This document shows, piece after piece, positions 1 to 12,000 of a stretch of 64,000 bases of DNA. A model generated the notes under the pieces. That model searched no databases. It was not told where the DNA came from and saw only the letters and a list, made by a program, of their open reading frames with translations. A program made the position numbers and the translations under genes. Position 1 is the stretch's first letter, and the number at the start of each line of letters is the position of its first letter. Origin of the DNA: Liolophura sinensis (lineage: Eukaryota > Mollusca > Polyplacophora > Chitonida > Chitonidae); NCBI RefSeq assembly GCF_032854445.1, contig NC_088306.1, forward strand, positions 12,457,386 to 12,521,385, read 5' to 3'.

Positions 1-233
1 ATAGCTGCTCTAAGTCAATCATCATTACACTCTTTGGTAACGTGACTAGAGTGCTGGAGGTGAAAACAAAGCGAAATAAACCCAGATGAGATTGGCACTT
101 TAATAACAGATTTTCGCATAAAAGATGAAAAATATAGCTTTTAGGTTTCAGATTCTTTGTGGAAAGTAACCAGAATGTATCTAGCTATCAGATGTCATGG
201 TGTCAATGACCTGTAGTTCTTTAAACTTTAGCA

Positions 234-482
234 ATGGGCAAATATCGGCATTTCGCCCTTTTAGCTCTGTGTTATTTATCACCTGTTGCTCTTTGCCAGG
301 AACCCAGGAGCTCGAAACTAAGAATTGTAGTCATCGATGTAATACCGCATAGAAAACGGAAAGTTGTATTTATCTTGACCACTATTAAAATTGATTACAA
401 AGTTTTTGGTTACTACTGGTTAATGCGTAGTAGCATCTTCGTGACAACTGCCTCCACCCACGTCAACTTCCCATACCCATGA
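234..482 (+). CDS. Small signal-peptide-like reading frame in laccase A intron 1
   Basis: An 82-codon frame starts [20 protein letters not shown], then C and QEP, which looks like a cleavable signal peptide; the remainder is basic and resembles no family I know. It lies inside the expected first intron of laccase A, on the same strand. It could be a tiny secreted-protein gene, an alternative leader exon for laccase, or chance. I found no donor in the phase (1) needed to join laccase exon 2. The second copy differs by two residues, both replacements, which does not argue for strong constraint. Confidence 0.22.
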   Translation: MGKYRHFALLALCYLSPVALCQEPRSSKLRIVVIDVIPHRKRKVVFILTTIKIDYKVFGYYWLMRSSIFVTTASTHVNFPYP

Positions 483-499
483 CAACTTCCTTACATTAC

Positions 500-600
500 C
501 CAAGGCGACTGCTGACACCCACGGTAACTTCCTACACCCATGGTAAATGTCTACATCCATGGTAAATGTCTACATCCATGGCAATTACATGGCAATATCA
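500..600. repeat. Short local tandem repeat (about 18 bp)
   Basis: Repeated GGTAAATGTCTACATCCAT units and related CACCCA/ACTTCC blocks; also present in copy 2 at about 865-965 plus 40000. No coding role seen. Confidence 0.5.
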
Positions 601-1506
601 CACAACCACTGATCTTCCCACATTCATGGCAACGTTACACTGCAACTACAACTATACCCACGGATGTCAACGAAATTCCAAACATACAGGACAATTCAGC
701 TATTTGTTACATTGAGATGTGGTATGATTTTTCCTCCACGTGGCGTGTATCAGTATATTATGATTAAACAAATACATAAAAGCTACCTGAAATGGAATTA
801 TGCATAATACATAACACTGGCAATTGGTGTTGAACATACATGTATAAACACCCGGAGGGAAATGTGCAAAACAAAGCTGTCCTTTTACAGAAGACAATCG
901 CTAACCTTCATCAGGTTATGATGCTATCAAAGTGACAAACAGTAGCTGCAATACGTTGTGTTTGTGCGAGGTCTTAATGGACTGTGATATCTCTGAGCGA
1001 CCTCAACATTGCTTTGAAGTAGTCTCAATATTTAATTAGGGTATTTGCTTAATATAATTGCATATTGATTATGTATGAACATCAACCATTCATCATTATT
1101 CTTATAAAATACGTACTTGGAGAATGAAGTCATATCAATTGCTATTTTTTCATTATATTGTACCGAGAGTATGTGTACATTTCTAGCTTATCTGTGAGAA
1201 CGACAGAAAGTTTTAGAGCCCCGAGGAAGTACAAAATAATCATACCGCTGGGAGGCTCGTAAAAATTCTGTACTGACCCAATACAAAGGCCTTATCTCAC
1301 TCTAATGGATAAAATAAATATAAAATCACTAAAACCGTTTTTATCAGTCCACCGTTTATTGTCACATTCTGCTGCCATTCTGTCTTGTACTGCAGCAAAG
1401 CGAAGTACTGATTTTGATTGGCTAAAATTATTTCACAGTTACTATCATGTTGTATCACACACTCTTAGAAGTGGCTATCATAGTCCTTGGACTACGTGAT
1501 TGAATC

Positions 1507-1714
1507 TATTTGATTTATTTATCTTATTAGTGTTTTCACGCCGAACTCAAGAATATTTCACTTATACGACGGCGGCCAACATTATGGTGGGTGGAAACCG
1601 GGCAGAACCTGAGGGAAACCCACGACCATCCGCAGGTTGCTGGTGACCTTCCCACTTACGGCCGGAGAGGAAACCAGCATGAGCTGGACTTGAACTCACA
1701 GCGACCGCATTGGT
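1507..1714 (-). mobile_element. SINE (tRNA-derived family 1), head-truncated
   Basis: 3' part of the commonest SINE here, on the minus strand: its tail reads TTATTTAT... at the left and the body runs GTGTTTTCACGCCG through GGCGGCC, GGAAACC and GCGACCGCATTGGTG. The tRNA-like head is missing. An 11-bp target-site duplication GTGATTGAATC flanks it at 1496-1506 and 1715-1725. The same insertion with the same flanks is in copy 2, so it predates the duplication. Confidence 0.85.
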
Positions 1715-2910
1715 GTGATTGAATCCAATCAGTGGTATTACAGAATGCATATGGAAGGTGTCCAAAAAGACATATGACCACAAAGTGATCATTTATAACA
1801 GTTGTTATAAATATATAACATATAACAGGAGTTTCATATCCTTCCGTCTTGGTGTATGTAGACAATTGTTTACCGAGATCATCGCATAGTGGTGCATGGT
1901 TAAACATCACCATTTAGCCATCTTATAGCATTGAACTGTCTACATCTATATGTGCTTCTGTACCGATCGCGTTATAAATATGTTGAGTTGTAGCTATTTT
2001 TGGAAAGTAAATCGTCAAATTAGGTTGAGGACCTGGCCATGCTCTTAAAAGTGACAGATTCGTGAAGGTAACTATGCATGCTGCTTACAAAATAACTTCA
2101 TTTTCTATAAGTGAAGTTTTGTATAAATGCTCTGTGTCTAATATGAAAAGGCCTCTGGTAACCAGAATCTCAAGGCCAGTGTTTGAATGAGGGAGCGGTT
2201 CATGCTTAAAATGGGTGTCAACTTTGATGGATCCGGTTCGGTGCTTTGACCTATATAATACTTCACGTGGAACACTGTAGATCGGACGTTTTTGTATCAT
2301 TACATGTGGCAGAGAGCGAAGAACTATATTCTAAATTAATAATCATGTAATGTTCATTAATCTTTGAAGAAAATGGAGTTTATATTCATCAGTGGTCAAG
2401 ACGGAGCTCCGTTGACATGAATGATTGTGCCTGGAGTGTAGAACACTATACATTCTCTACATGATTTTGTAACTGAAAATAATTTTCTGGACGAGTGACG
2501 TCAGTCGGTGTGGTTGAAGAGTAGACTGACCTGATTAACTCAAGGTGCTTAATACTACGTCAATTAAGCTTGCTAACTGAACATTAACTTCGGTCGCGTG
2601 CTTGTAAAAAAAAAGCCTTAAAATAAAAACAAATCATAAACTTCCACTGTCAGAAAATTGATGTAATGGTATCTTTTTAAAATGTGTGAACACGTTTTCT
2701 GTTTTCAAATTAGATAAATGTTGATCCTAAATCCTCTCTATGTGTACCTATATACTCTCTTCACACATACCTATATACGTATGCGTATCTAGCAGTACGT
2801 TTGTACCTATGAAGTATGCTAGTCGAATTGTGTTACTGAGCAATACTCAGCGTGTGTACTTACCCATTCGAGGTAAAAGAAATATTTCATTTTTGCCGCT
2901 TTAATAATTT

Positions 2911-3235
2911 GATTGATTTATTTATTTATTTACTTATTTACCTACTTACTTACTTACTTAATTACTTACTTACTTAATTACTTACTTACTTCCTTACTTA
3001 CTTACATATTTGTATTAGAGTTTTACGCCGTACTGAAGAATGTTTCACTTATTCAACGCCGGCCAGCATTATGGTGGGAGGAAACCGGGTAGAACCCGGG
3101 GGAACCCAACACCATCCATAAGTTGCTGGTACACATTCCCACATACGACAGGAGAAGAAGTCAGAACGTATAGTTAAAGGCTCCTCAAATGCCATTTTTC
3201 TGCGCTAGCACGCTAATCACTCGGCCACAGAGGCC
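2911..3235 (-). mobile_element. SINE family 1, full length but diverged, with expanded (TTAC)n tail
   Basis: Minus-strand SINE with the full body (TTTTACGCCGTACTGAAG... to CGGCCACAGAGGCC, which is the reverse of the tRNA-like head). The usual (ATTT)n tail has mutated into about 90 bp of TTAC/TTAT/CTTA repeats at 2915-3005. Many substitutions from the consensus mark it as older than the copies at 23511 and 38294. Confidence 0.82.
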
Positions 3236-4483
3236 AGAAATAGTTTATTCATATGATTCATATAAGTCTTGTGAACGAATTAAGTTTGGCTTTTAAAGCC
3301 ATTAATTTAATGTCTAAGAATATACAAAATATTGTTTTTAACTCAAAAGGCAATAATTTATACACACATACTACCTACACGCCTTTACACATACTGATTT
3401 TAATTTTGTCTTTGGTCTGTATATCTAAACATAATCGAACAATTCTGACTTCTGGATTAATTTGTACAGAAATGGAGGAGACATCTCTTTGTATGTATAT
3501 GTATGTACATGCATGTGTGTACGCATACGTGCGCGCGTCTAGCCACCCTTGTTTTTGCCACAGAGCCTTAACCTGCACGCAGTCAGTCATCCGATGCTCT
3601 ATTGTCTCAGGAGATTTATGGCAAAAAGTCACATATCTCATTGTCAGATTTATCAGTTTATCAGGAAAAGCATTCGTATTTATTATCCCGTGTAAAAATC
3701 TATAATTAAAGTCTTGTGGATAAACAGAATTAGTAGACTTAAATGACGCAGAAAAGACCCGCTGCCAATTAATATCTGACCTTCCTAGATAATTCACCCA
3801 TTGGGCGCATTATTTCATTTCTACACTTCCATTATCATAGAAACCACCGCAGCCTTTTCTGTGGCGCAGCAGAAGTTTAATGTATCGAGAAAGCGTTGGT
3901 TGACCTGACCATATCTCTAGCTGTTGTTGGGCAAGTGCGTTTTTCCAGTGTTGTGGGATGGATCTCTGTAATCTTTTGTACGGTAGTTTAAAAACGTTCC
4001 ATATACTTTATATTTTTGCTTTATGTATTGCAAGGCGAGAGAATCTCCATCTGTATCAGCTATATCCCTTATATATCTAATTTGGTGACCATACCAGTGT
4101 TTTATAAAACGTTAACGCTTTGTGAAAAACCGATTATACCACATAGGTTGATTATATATTCCAAACGCACATTTGGGTTTCGTTTTTAATTGGATGTTAA
4201 ACCATGCTTGGAAGCAATATTTCCAAAATGTGTTATTAGTATTTGCGATAGTCGTATTCATATATAGAGGACCAACACTAAATTGCTTGTCATAGACATC
4301 GTTAGCTACCAAACTATGCATTTTTTCCTCTCTACAAGTAGTTTTCTAACGCATGTACATTTTAGTGATTCTATGAATGAAATACCATTCAAAAGGGTAT
4401 GCATTTCCTCGCAGGTGCATGCCATAAAAAACTCTAAAATCTACCTCAAGTTGATAAAATATAAATAAAGTCAGCGCCAAAAA

Positions 4484-4870
4484 TTTACATTTTGCTTAAG
4501 AACTAGTCCTGAAGTCTTCTGTGTTAGGAGGATAATTGCCGTCGGTAACTGCCGAAGTGCAGTTCGTACATTTCCGGTAGCGCTATTGTTCCCAGAAGGT
4601 AGCGAACAATACAGTTCGTTTTCCGCTTGACGATCGGGAAACCGGAATTAGGTTCCGATTTTACACTAACAAACCGGCAGTTTTAACGACTCTCATTGGC
4701 TGAGAGGCAACACATCCCCAGCATAAATTACAGGGTGTTAAAGATGGAGGACGCGATGGACTGAGCGATTTATGCTAGCTTTACCGTATCCAGGCTTTTC
4801 GTGTATGACGAGGAAAAATCGCAAAATTCTGCAACAGGCACCACCAGATAGAAAAAAATCTGCTCTTTTC
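4484..4870. other. Unassigned segment interrupting the LINE
   Basis: About 390 bp, more GC-rich than its surroundings, present in both copies (44264-44650). It contains an inverted CCAAT box (ATTGGCT), a short AGAAGGTAGCGAAC hairpin-like region and an ATG in good context followed by a six-codon frame. I recognise no gene or element. Confidence 0.4.
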
Positions 4871-4936
4871 AGCCCATAGTGACATGTTTTTAAGTTTTCT
4901 TCTCCTTTAGGTCTACCATACCCAAGTCCCCATTTT

Positions 4937-5178
4937 TGTAATATAGTACCAGTGTTCTTGCGTCCCCAGTTCTGTAATCTAGCACCAGTGTTCTTGCGTC
5001 AACATTTCTGTAATATAGTATCAGTGTTCTTGCGTCCCCATTTCTGTAATCTAGTACCAGTGTTCTTGCGTCCCCATTTTTGTAATCTAGTACCAGTTTT
5101 CTTGCGTCTCCATTTTTGTAATCTAGTACCAGTGTTCTTGCGTCCCCATTTTTGTAATCTAGTACCAGTTTTTCTGAG
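4937..5178. repeat. 36-bp minisatellite inside the LINE
   Basis: Six full units plus a partial of a 36-bp repeat (consensus around GTAATCTAGTACCAGTGTTC and TTGCGTCCCCATTT). Because 36 is divisible by three it is open on both strands. In the LINE sense each unit reads about [12 protein letters not shown], i.e. the DYKNGG segment that normally occurs once after the RT domain, so the array arose from LINE codons. Confidence 0.9.
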
Positions 5179-6093
5179 ATTTATGCTGTCATTACTGTCA
5201 TTCCAAACAAATTTAAACATGGTTCTGCTTATATCGTTCATAATTTTTCTTGGTGGGTTTGGTAAAGCTAAAAAAAAGATGTATCAATTTTGACATTGCT
5301 AAGGACAACCAGTGTGACTTTGCCTACAAGCATTAAATTTCTCAATCTCCATCTGTGCAAATCTAATTTTATTTCATGGATTTTCCTCACGTAATTTATT
5401 TTCCAAATATCCTGCAAATCTGAGGTGGAGAAATTAGTACCAAGTATTGTAAATTCACTGCACCAGTAAAGTTTTATCTCTTTGCATAACTTTATTTGCG
5501 AACTTCTCATAGAGCATATCCAAACTGCCTTTGTTTTGTCAGTATTTATTTTTAACCCCGAGTGTCGATAAAATAGGTCTAGGCATTCTAATGAGGTTCT
5601 AAGGAATAATTTTGAACCATCAAGGGTTAACCGTCTTTCATCAATATCAGCCATTTGGCTTAACTTAAATTCAGTTCCATTATGAATTATTCCTCCGATA
5701 GATTTATTCTCTCGAATCATTTTTCTTAACCCTTTCCCACAAAGTAAAAGTAGGTATGGTGAAATGAGATCACCTTGCCTACATCCACGCGACACCTCGA
5801 AAAATGATGAAAAAATACCCGTTTTGAATAATGGAACTGCTCATATCCTTATATAGTACATTAACCCAATTTTGAATCATATCGCGAAAAATTTTTATGA
5901 ATTTTACGAAAGTTTTTATGACTTCGTTTATAAAGGTCCAGGAAAACTGAATCGGGGGCCTTTTCAAAATCAACATATAATAAAAGTCAGAGGATTTGTT
6001 TGTCTTTGGTTTCAAACATCAGATCATATACACTCTATAATTTCATGTGGTTGTATAAGCGGATTTCAGCTTGATCTTGTTCACGACTCACAG

Positions 6094-9000
6094 ATTACAA
6101 GACCCACAGCTGCATGCGGTCATGCGAGGAAGGAGAACCAGCGAGAACCTGTGAATATCACTTCACCGTGGAATGGTATTTTGTGCTGACAAAAGCCTGC
6201 TACAACTGTCCCTTTAACAAGACGGATTGTTACCGGCCTCACTGCATCTCCGCAGATGGCTTCCCGAGAGCCGTAGTGGTCGTAAACCGCATGCTTCCGG
6301 GACCAGCAATTCAGGTAAGATTTCAGGCTCTCCCACTGCGCATGTGTCAGCCGCTGAGCGTAATCGCAGACAGACGTTCCCGGAAATTATAAAAAACTCA
6401 CTTTAAATGTAAGAGTATTCTTACAACTCTGTTTATATAAACCATTAGATAAATGTTTCTAGTAGGAATTCATATCTGGCGAAATGTAGTGGTGCATCTT
6501 TTAACAATTACATAAACGACAGTTAAGCGAAGCCAAACAAAGCATTGAATGGCAGCTATATGTAGCTTTACGACAGTGGATAGGAGCTACAATTCAAATT
6601 GAAACAGCATTTGGCATTTCAGAACCATATTAAGGACAATTGCAATAAATAAGTAACACAGTTCCTATGGATAACACAATTTATATATCATCCCCCATCT
6701 ATTGTTTTTGATCATGAATCCCTCTTTATTGTCTACATAGTCATCCAACATTGTACCTGTTCAACCGGCTTAGAAACGGTTTTAGACTCGAGATCTAAAC
6801 GCTGCCAACTAATAACCCAAGGAGTTGATACATGTACCTGCAATGTGTTATTTAATATTAGAAATAATACTTAAAGGAACAAAGCTTAAAGGATTGTCCG
6901 TGATCTAGAAACTACCTCACAGCGCTAAGAACCTCTAACAAATCTCCAGACGTAAAGCTGAAAGTTAATCAACGGAAGGAAGATTTGAGGCCAATATATC
7001 GTTGGTCTACATTACGGACTTTTGAACTGTTAACTTCAATTCGGCAGTGTAGCATAACTTCAAGAAACCTTTATACTGCGAATGCAACAAAACTGAACTT
7101 CTAAAGCTCCTTTCAGACAATCACTTTAACTTTTAAATGGGACGCAGGTATTTCTTAGTTTCTCAGGCCATTCGACCATAGACAGCTCGAAGTTTTCAGT
7201 ATAATTATTTATAAGTATAGAAATATATTTTATAACAATGCACGTGACCGTGTTTAGGAAGAATTTTGGACATCCTTGTCCTGTTAGAAGTATAACAAGG
7301 CCGCATTGCCGTGAAACAGCAGCCACGTTAGGGGATATATGTGCTCACAATCTGACCACAGAGACCGAGTGGTTCACGGAATTAAACCACAGATAAATAC
7401 TCGTGGTTTCAAACGACTGTCCCCCCACTTTGGTTTGAAGATAAGCCTGTGTGTGTGGTCTGTCCTCAACAGAGGACAAGAGAGAAATCGTGTACTAGTT
7501 TGATGAACTATGGGAATCCTTGACTTATGATGACGTCTCGGATACGCAAACGACCGCAAGGCGTTATTGTAATTTATTACTTCCTTAAACATTTCATGCA
7601 GTAGCGTAGTTGATTGATTCATTCCCATGATTCGCTCGTAATGACGTATCTAACAGAAAGAAAGAAAAAAAACTAATAGTTATCTCTTCGAGGCGTATTG
7701 CTACATGCAAAATAGATTTTGGCTCGTATTTAGATAACAAATAGCTCTACATTGCATAGAAGAATACTTTCCAAAGGTTGTGAGGAAACAAGTGACAAGG
7801 AATTGTAGAAAGGAGCTTATCGCCTATTCATTGGACGATAAAGAAATAAATGATGGTCACATACTTGAAATAGTACCTGTCTCTGTGCAGTGTAATGAGT
7901 CTGAAATGAATCCATGTATTTTTTGGACTATCAGTTATTTGAGTGATTACTCAAAGAGTCAATCAGCCAAGTAATAAATAAGAGTTAATCAGTCAATCCC
8001 ATTAACTCACATGACTATTTAACTGTTTCAGGTATGTGAAAACGACGAGATCGTGGTGACGGTTGACAACAAGCTGAACATGGCTGAGGGAACTACTATC
8101 CATTGGCACGGCATTCACCAGAAGGGCACCCCTTACAACGACGGTGTGGAAATGTTGACCCAGTGCCCTATTCCCGCACACACCCAATTCCAATACAGGT
8201 AGAATAAGAGCCACGCTAGAGGATCAAGGGTCGTTTCCATAGAAATTCGATTTACTGGTTTATATTCTCGGCAAACAATTGTGTACAAATTTGAACAAGT
8301 ATTCACCGTAAAATTTGTATCACTGTACACAGTGTAGAAGAGTTGCTCAGATTACACAAATTTATACACCACTGCTGGCACGCAAGGTGCACTTTTGGGA
8401 CAATACTGTATGCTACTCGTGCGAAGTTGACTTATAGATGATATGGTCGATGATCCTAATATTTGTGTTGTGCTATATCTTTCTTCAACCCGTGTTTCTA
8501 AGGCTAGTAAGAATGTGTTTACCGTGTAATGGCATTGAAACGAAGATAGTAATTAATTACAATACAGAGTTTAAAGGAATACAACAAAGAAAGGAAAGGT
8601 TTAAAATATTTTGTTGAAGCCTTCCTGGTCGATGAGACTATCGGCTTCTGTCTGAAATTAGCCACGGAACTATCCAATTCGAGGTTTATGTAAAGATGAT
8701 CAACGAGCTTTGGCAGCATCTGTGTGTCAGGTGATATCTGGAGAAGTGCGGTTGTTTTCCAGCCGATTGTGGGGTCGTGGTGGCAATCAGCGTCCGACGA
8801 CGCTTGTGTGACCGTTTGCGCAGTCCAATGCTTGTGTGACCGTTTGCGTAGTGTAACATTCCTTCAAGACCACTTGGCTTTTACAAATATCATGTGCTGA
8901 TCTATATTAAAATGCCGAAAGTCATTGGTTTGCGCTGGGCACTCAGGTGTTCCCCACCCTACAAAGGACCGGCTTCATATAAATTAAAAATTCTTATATA

Positions 9001-12000
9001 TATGAGGCTAAGCAACAATCAAATCAATAAATAAATATTATCAAAGCGATTAAAGGACTAAGAAAAAATTGAAATGTTTCAAATCAGGTTTATTGCCGAC
9101 ACACCGGGAACACATTTCTGGCACTCCCACGCCGGATTGCAGAGGTCTGACGGTTATTTCGGGGCTCTGATTGTACGACAGACTCCATCCGCTGACGTCC
9201 ATTTTGACCGATATGACTACGATTTGTACGAGCATAGCATCCTGATTACCGATTGGCTAACAGAGGTGTCAGTCAACAGGTTCACCCATCATCACCATGA
9301 CGACGGAGACAACAAACCTAAATCCATGTTGATTAATGGTATGTACATCCCAACTTTTCAGTAAACAATCATTTTATAGTATTTGGCGAGGTGAAATTTT
9401 TAACACAGTCACCTGGCCGGAAGACTTGGATTGTTGAATTACAGCATTTTTATCCTGGCCAAATTTACCGCTGATCTAGACAGGTTGTGGAATGAAACGC
9501 CCTAAATACCTCTTTTCAAATATTCGGGTGTTATAGTGTCAAAGAAACCGGCAGGCGCTTCTTGTTCTAAGGTAAAATTTTAACGGTTTTTTTCTCTTTT
9601 CTGTTACAGGAATGGGTGCTTATCAAGAATTCTTCGACCACACCACAAATCAGACCGTATTCACACCGAAAGCTGAGTTTAAAGTCTCTAAGGGATATCG
9701 CTATAGATTTCGAGTTATCAGCAATGGTGTTTTAAACTGTCCCATCCTGTTCTCAATTGACAACCATACACTGGAGGTCATAGCATCGGATGGGGCACCG
9801 TTTGAACCGTATACCGTCGATTCCATTGTCGTGTACGCTGGGGAAAGGTTCGACTTCATCCTGACCGCCAACGAGACAGAGGCGAACTACTGGCTTCGGC
9901 TGCAGGGATTAGCGGATTGTGGCCCGCAGTTCTCCATGTCAAAACAGACGGCCATTTTGAGATATGATGGAGCTCCAGACGGGGAGGATCCGCAGGGAGA
10001 AACGGACTATTTCAGCAATGCAAGGGAGGGTAAAGTGAGTGCAGGGAAATTTTTGAACGATCTGTATCGTTATTCGTGAGTTTCATCACAGGTGGACAGG
10101 TGTGAAAAAAATGTTCGACACGTGAGGAATTGTAGGGTTGTTCGAAAATAATGAACCTGCGTGTATTCAACATTAAATCCATCATCTTTACAGTGCTGGA
10201 TAAGTGACGCCTCCAATAAGTTTACCACCAATAAGTAGCCACGATGCTATAACTACAAAACTTACAGTTTAACCAGTGAACATGGTCATGCAGAAACGAT
10301 ACACAAGAAGACTGGTTCTCTAAATTAGTTCAATTTGACGACAGGAGACGACTTGGTTCCCTTACTATATCATATAGATATATCACCTTGGCATGCAAGT
10401 TGATCTATTAGTGAATGAAATCAACCAACACCACCTGTATATAACAATCATATTTTGAAAAAATACATAGCCTTAGAAGTTTATTCACACTTCAAATAAG
10501 TCCGGTATACAGACGAGCTATACCTATATACTAACTGATACGCTTATAATATTCCTTGTTTGCTTTCAGCAACTGAACCCGCTGAACACGCGAGAAACAG
10601 CAGACATGGTTCCTATCGCCAAGATGAACGCTTCCTTTCCAGATGACGATGTTTCTGGTACACCGGACAAAAAGTTTTTTATCGGCATGGATTTCCACAA
10701 AATCGACAACAGATATTTCCACGACTCTAAATATTACCCTGTATACGCCATTGAACGGAAAAAGCATTTATACACCCCACAGTTCAACAAAATCACCATG
10801 AAGCTGCCGCCATCACCACCTATCAGCCAGCTTGATGACCTGTCAGAGGTGAGACTCCTACACAGATGTAGCGTTAACAATATACAAGCATGTTCTCAGA
10901 TTCTAATATACACTGCAGCACGTGTTAAAATTTTGTATATCGAGTCTGTCTAGCTGATGTCAAATAGAATAGTTCCACAATGAAACTCTCATTATGTGCT
11001 CTCCTTGCTGAGTGTGGCTCTACTGAGCCTTTTCCAAGTTAGCCTATCTCTCCAGTGTCTCCCAAATGAACCTTTCTCCAATGTTGAACCTTTCTCTCCG
11101 CAACATTTCCCTACTGGACATTTCTCCAACATCTCCCAAATGAACCTTTCTCGTCCCACCATCTCCCTGATAAACCTTTCTCTCCCAACATTCCTCTAAT
11201 GGACCTTTCTCCAGTATTTCTCTATTGAACCTTTCTCTCCCCAACATTTCCCTAATGGACATTTCTCCAGCATCTCCCAAATGAACTATTCTCTTCCCAC
11301 CATCTCCCTTTGCCCAATGTTTCATTAGTGAACCTTTCATTTGTCTCCCTAGTGGGTCTTTCTCTGCCCAGTGTCTCCCCAGTGAACCTTTCTCTCCCCT
11401 TGTCCCTAGTGGGCCTTTCTCTCCCCAATGTTTCCCTAGTGAGCCTTTCTCTCCCCAATGTTTCCCTAGTAGGCCTTTCAACACCCCCCCCCCCCACCCA
11501 TCCACCCACCTACCCAGTGTTTCCCTAGTGAATCTTTCTCTGTCCAACGCTTTCTAGCGAACTTTTCGCTCGCCAACGTTTCCCTAGTGAATCTTTCTCT
11601 CCCCACCCTTTCTCTAGTGAAACTTTCTCTCCCCAAGTATCTCTTCCCAATGCGTCTCAGGTTAACCTTTCTCTCTCGAACCTTTCCCTGGTAAACCGTT
11701 TTCTCCCAAATCCTTCCCTGATGAACCGTTTTCCCTCAAATCTCTCCCTGATAAACCGTTTTCTCTCGAACCTTTCCCTAATGAGCACTTCTCTCTCGAT
11801 CCTTTCACAGCTAAACCATTCCTTCGCGAAACTTCCCTAGGGAATCGTACCCTGCTCGGCGTTTGCTTAGTAAAACTTTCCTTCGTTAAACTTTCACTAA
11901 AGAGCTTTCCAGTCTGTCTTTGTCATATTGTCGTACCTTATGTATTTATCACATCAGTGGAGAAACAAGATATTCACGCGACTGTATAAATGAAATATGA

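Larger units (their letters stand above)
3256..6093 (-). mobile_element. Decayed L1-like non-LTR retrotransposon (LINE), antisense in laccase A intron 1
   Basis: Minus-strand fragments, in protein order: ISREQ-like and [12 protein letters not shown] at 6000-6093; reverse transcriptase motif A as VDFEKAPDS near 5950; RGCRQGD-like [15 protein letters not shown], 'SQMADID' where an FADD catalytic motif is expected, and [13 protein letters not shown] at 5268-5795; FKFVWN and a DYKNG segment near 5200; WYN/KPKCAFGI thumb region at 4110-4260; and a C-terminal zinc knuckle ([10 protein letters not shown]) at 3560-3680. Several stops and frame changes are present and the catalytic Asp pair is damaged, so it is dead. 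About 4484-4870 shows no LINE similarity and may be an insertion. The 5' end of the LINE is missing. Confidence 0.85.

Noticed and set aside
9050-9235. Minus-strand frame opposite laccase exon 4
   Set aside because: Shadow of a well-supported plus-strand exon with copper motif.
11044-11547. 167-codon minus-strand frame (and 196 codons in copy 2)
   Set aside because: It lies wholly in the CT-rich minisatellite of laccase intron 6; the composition bias removes stops. No leader, domain or splice sites.
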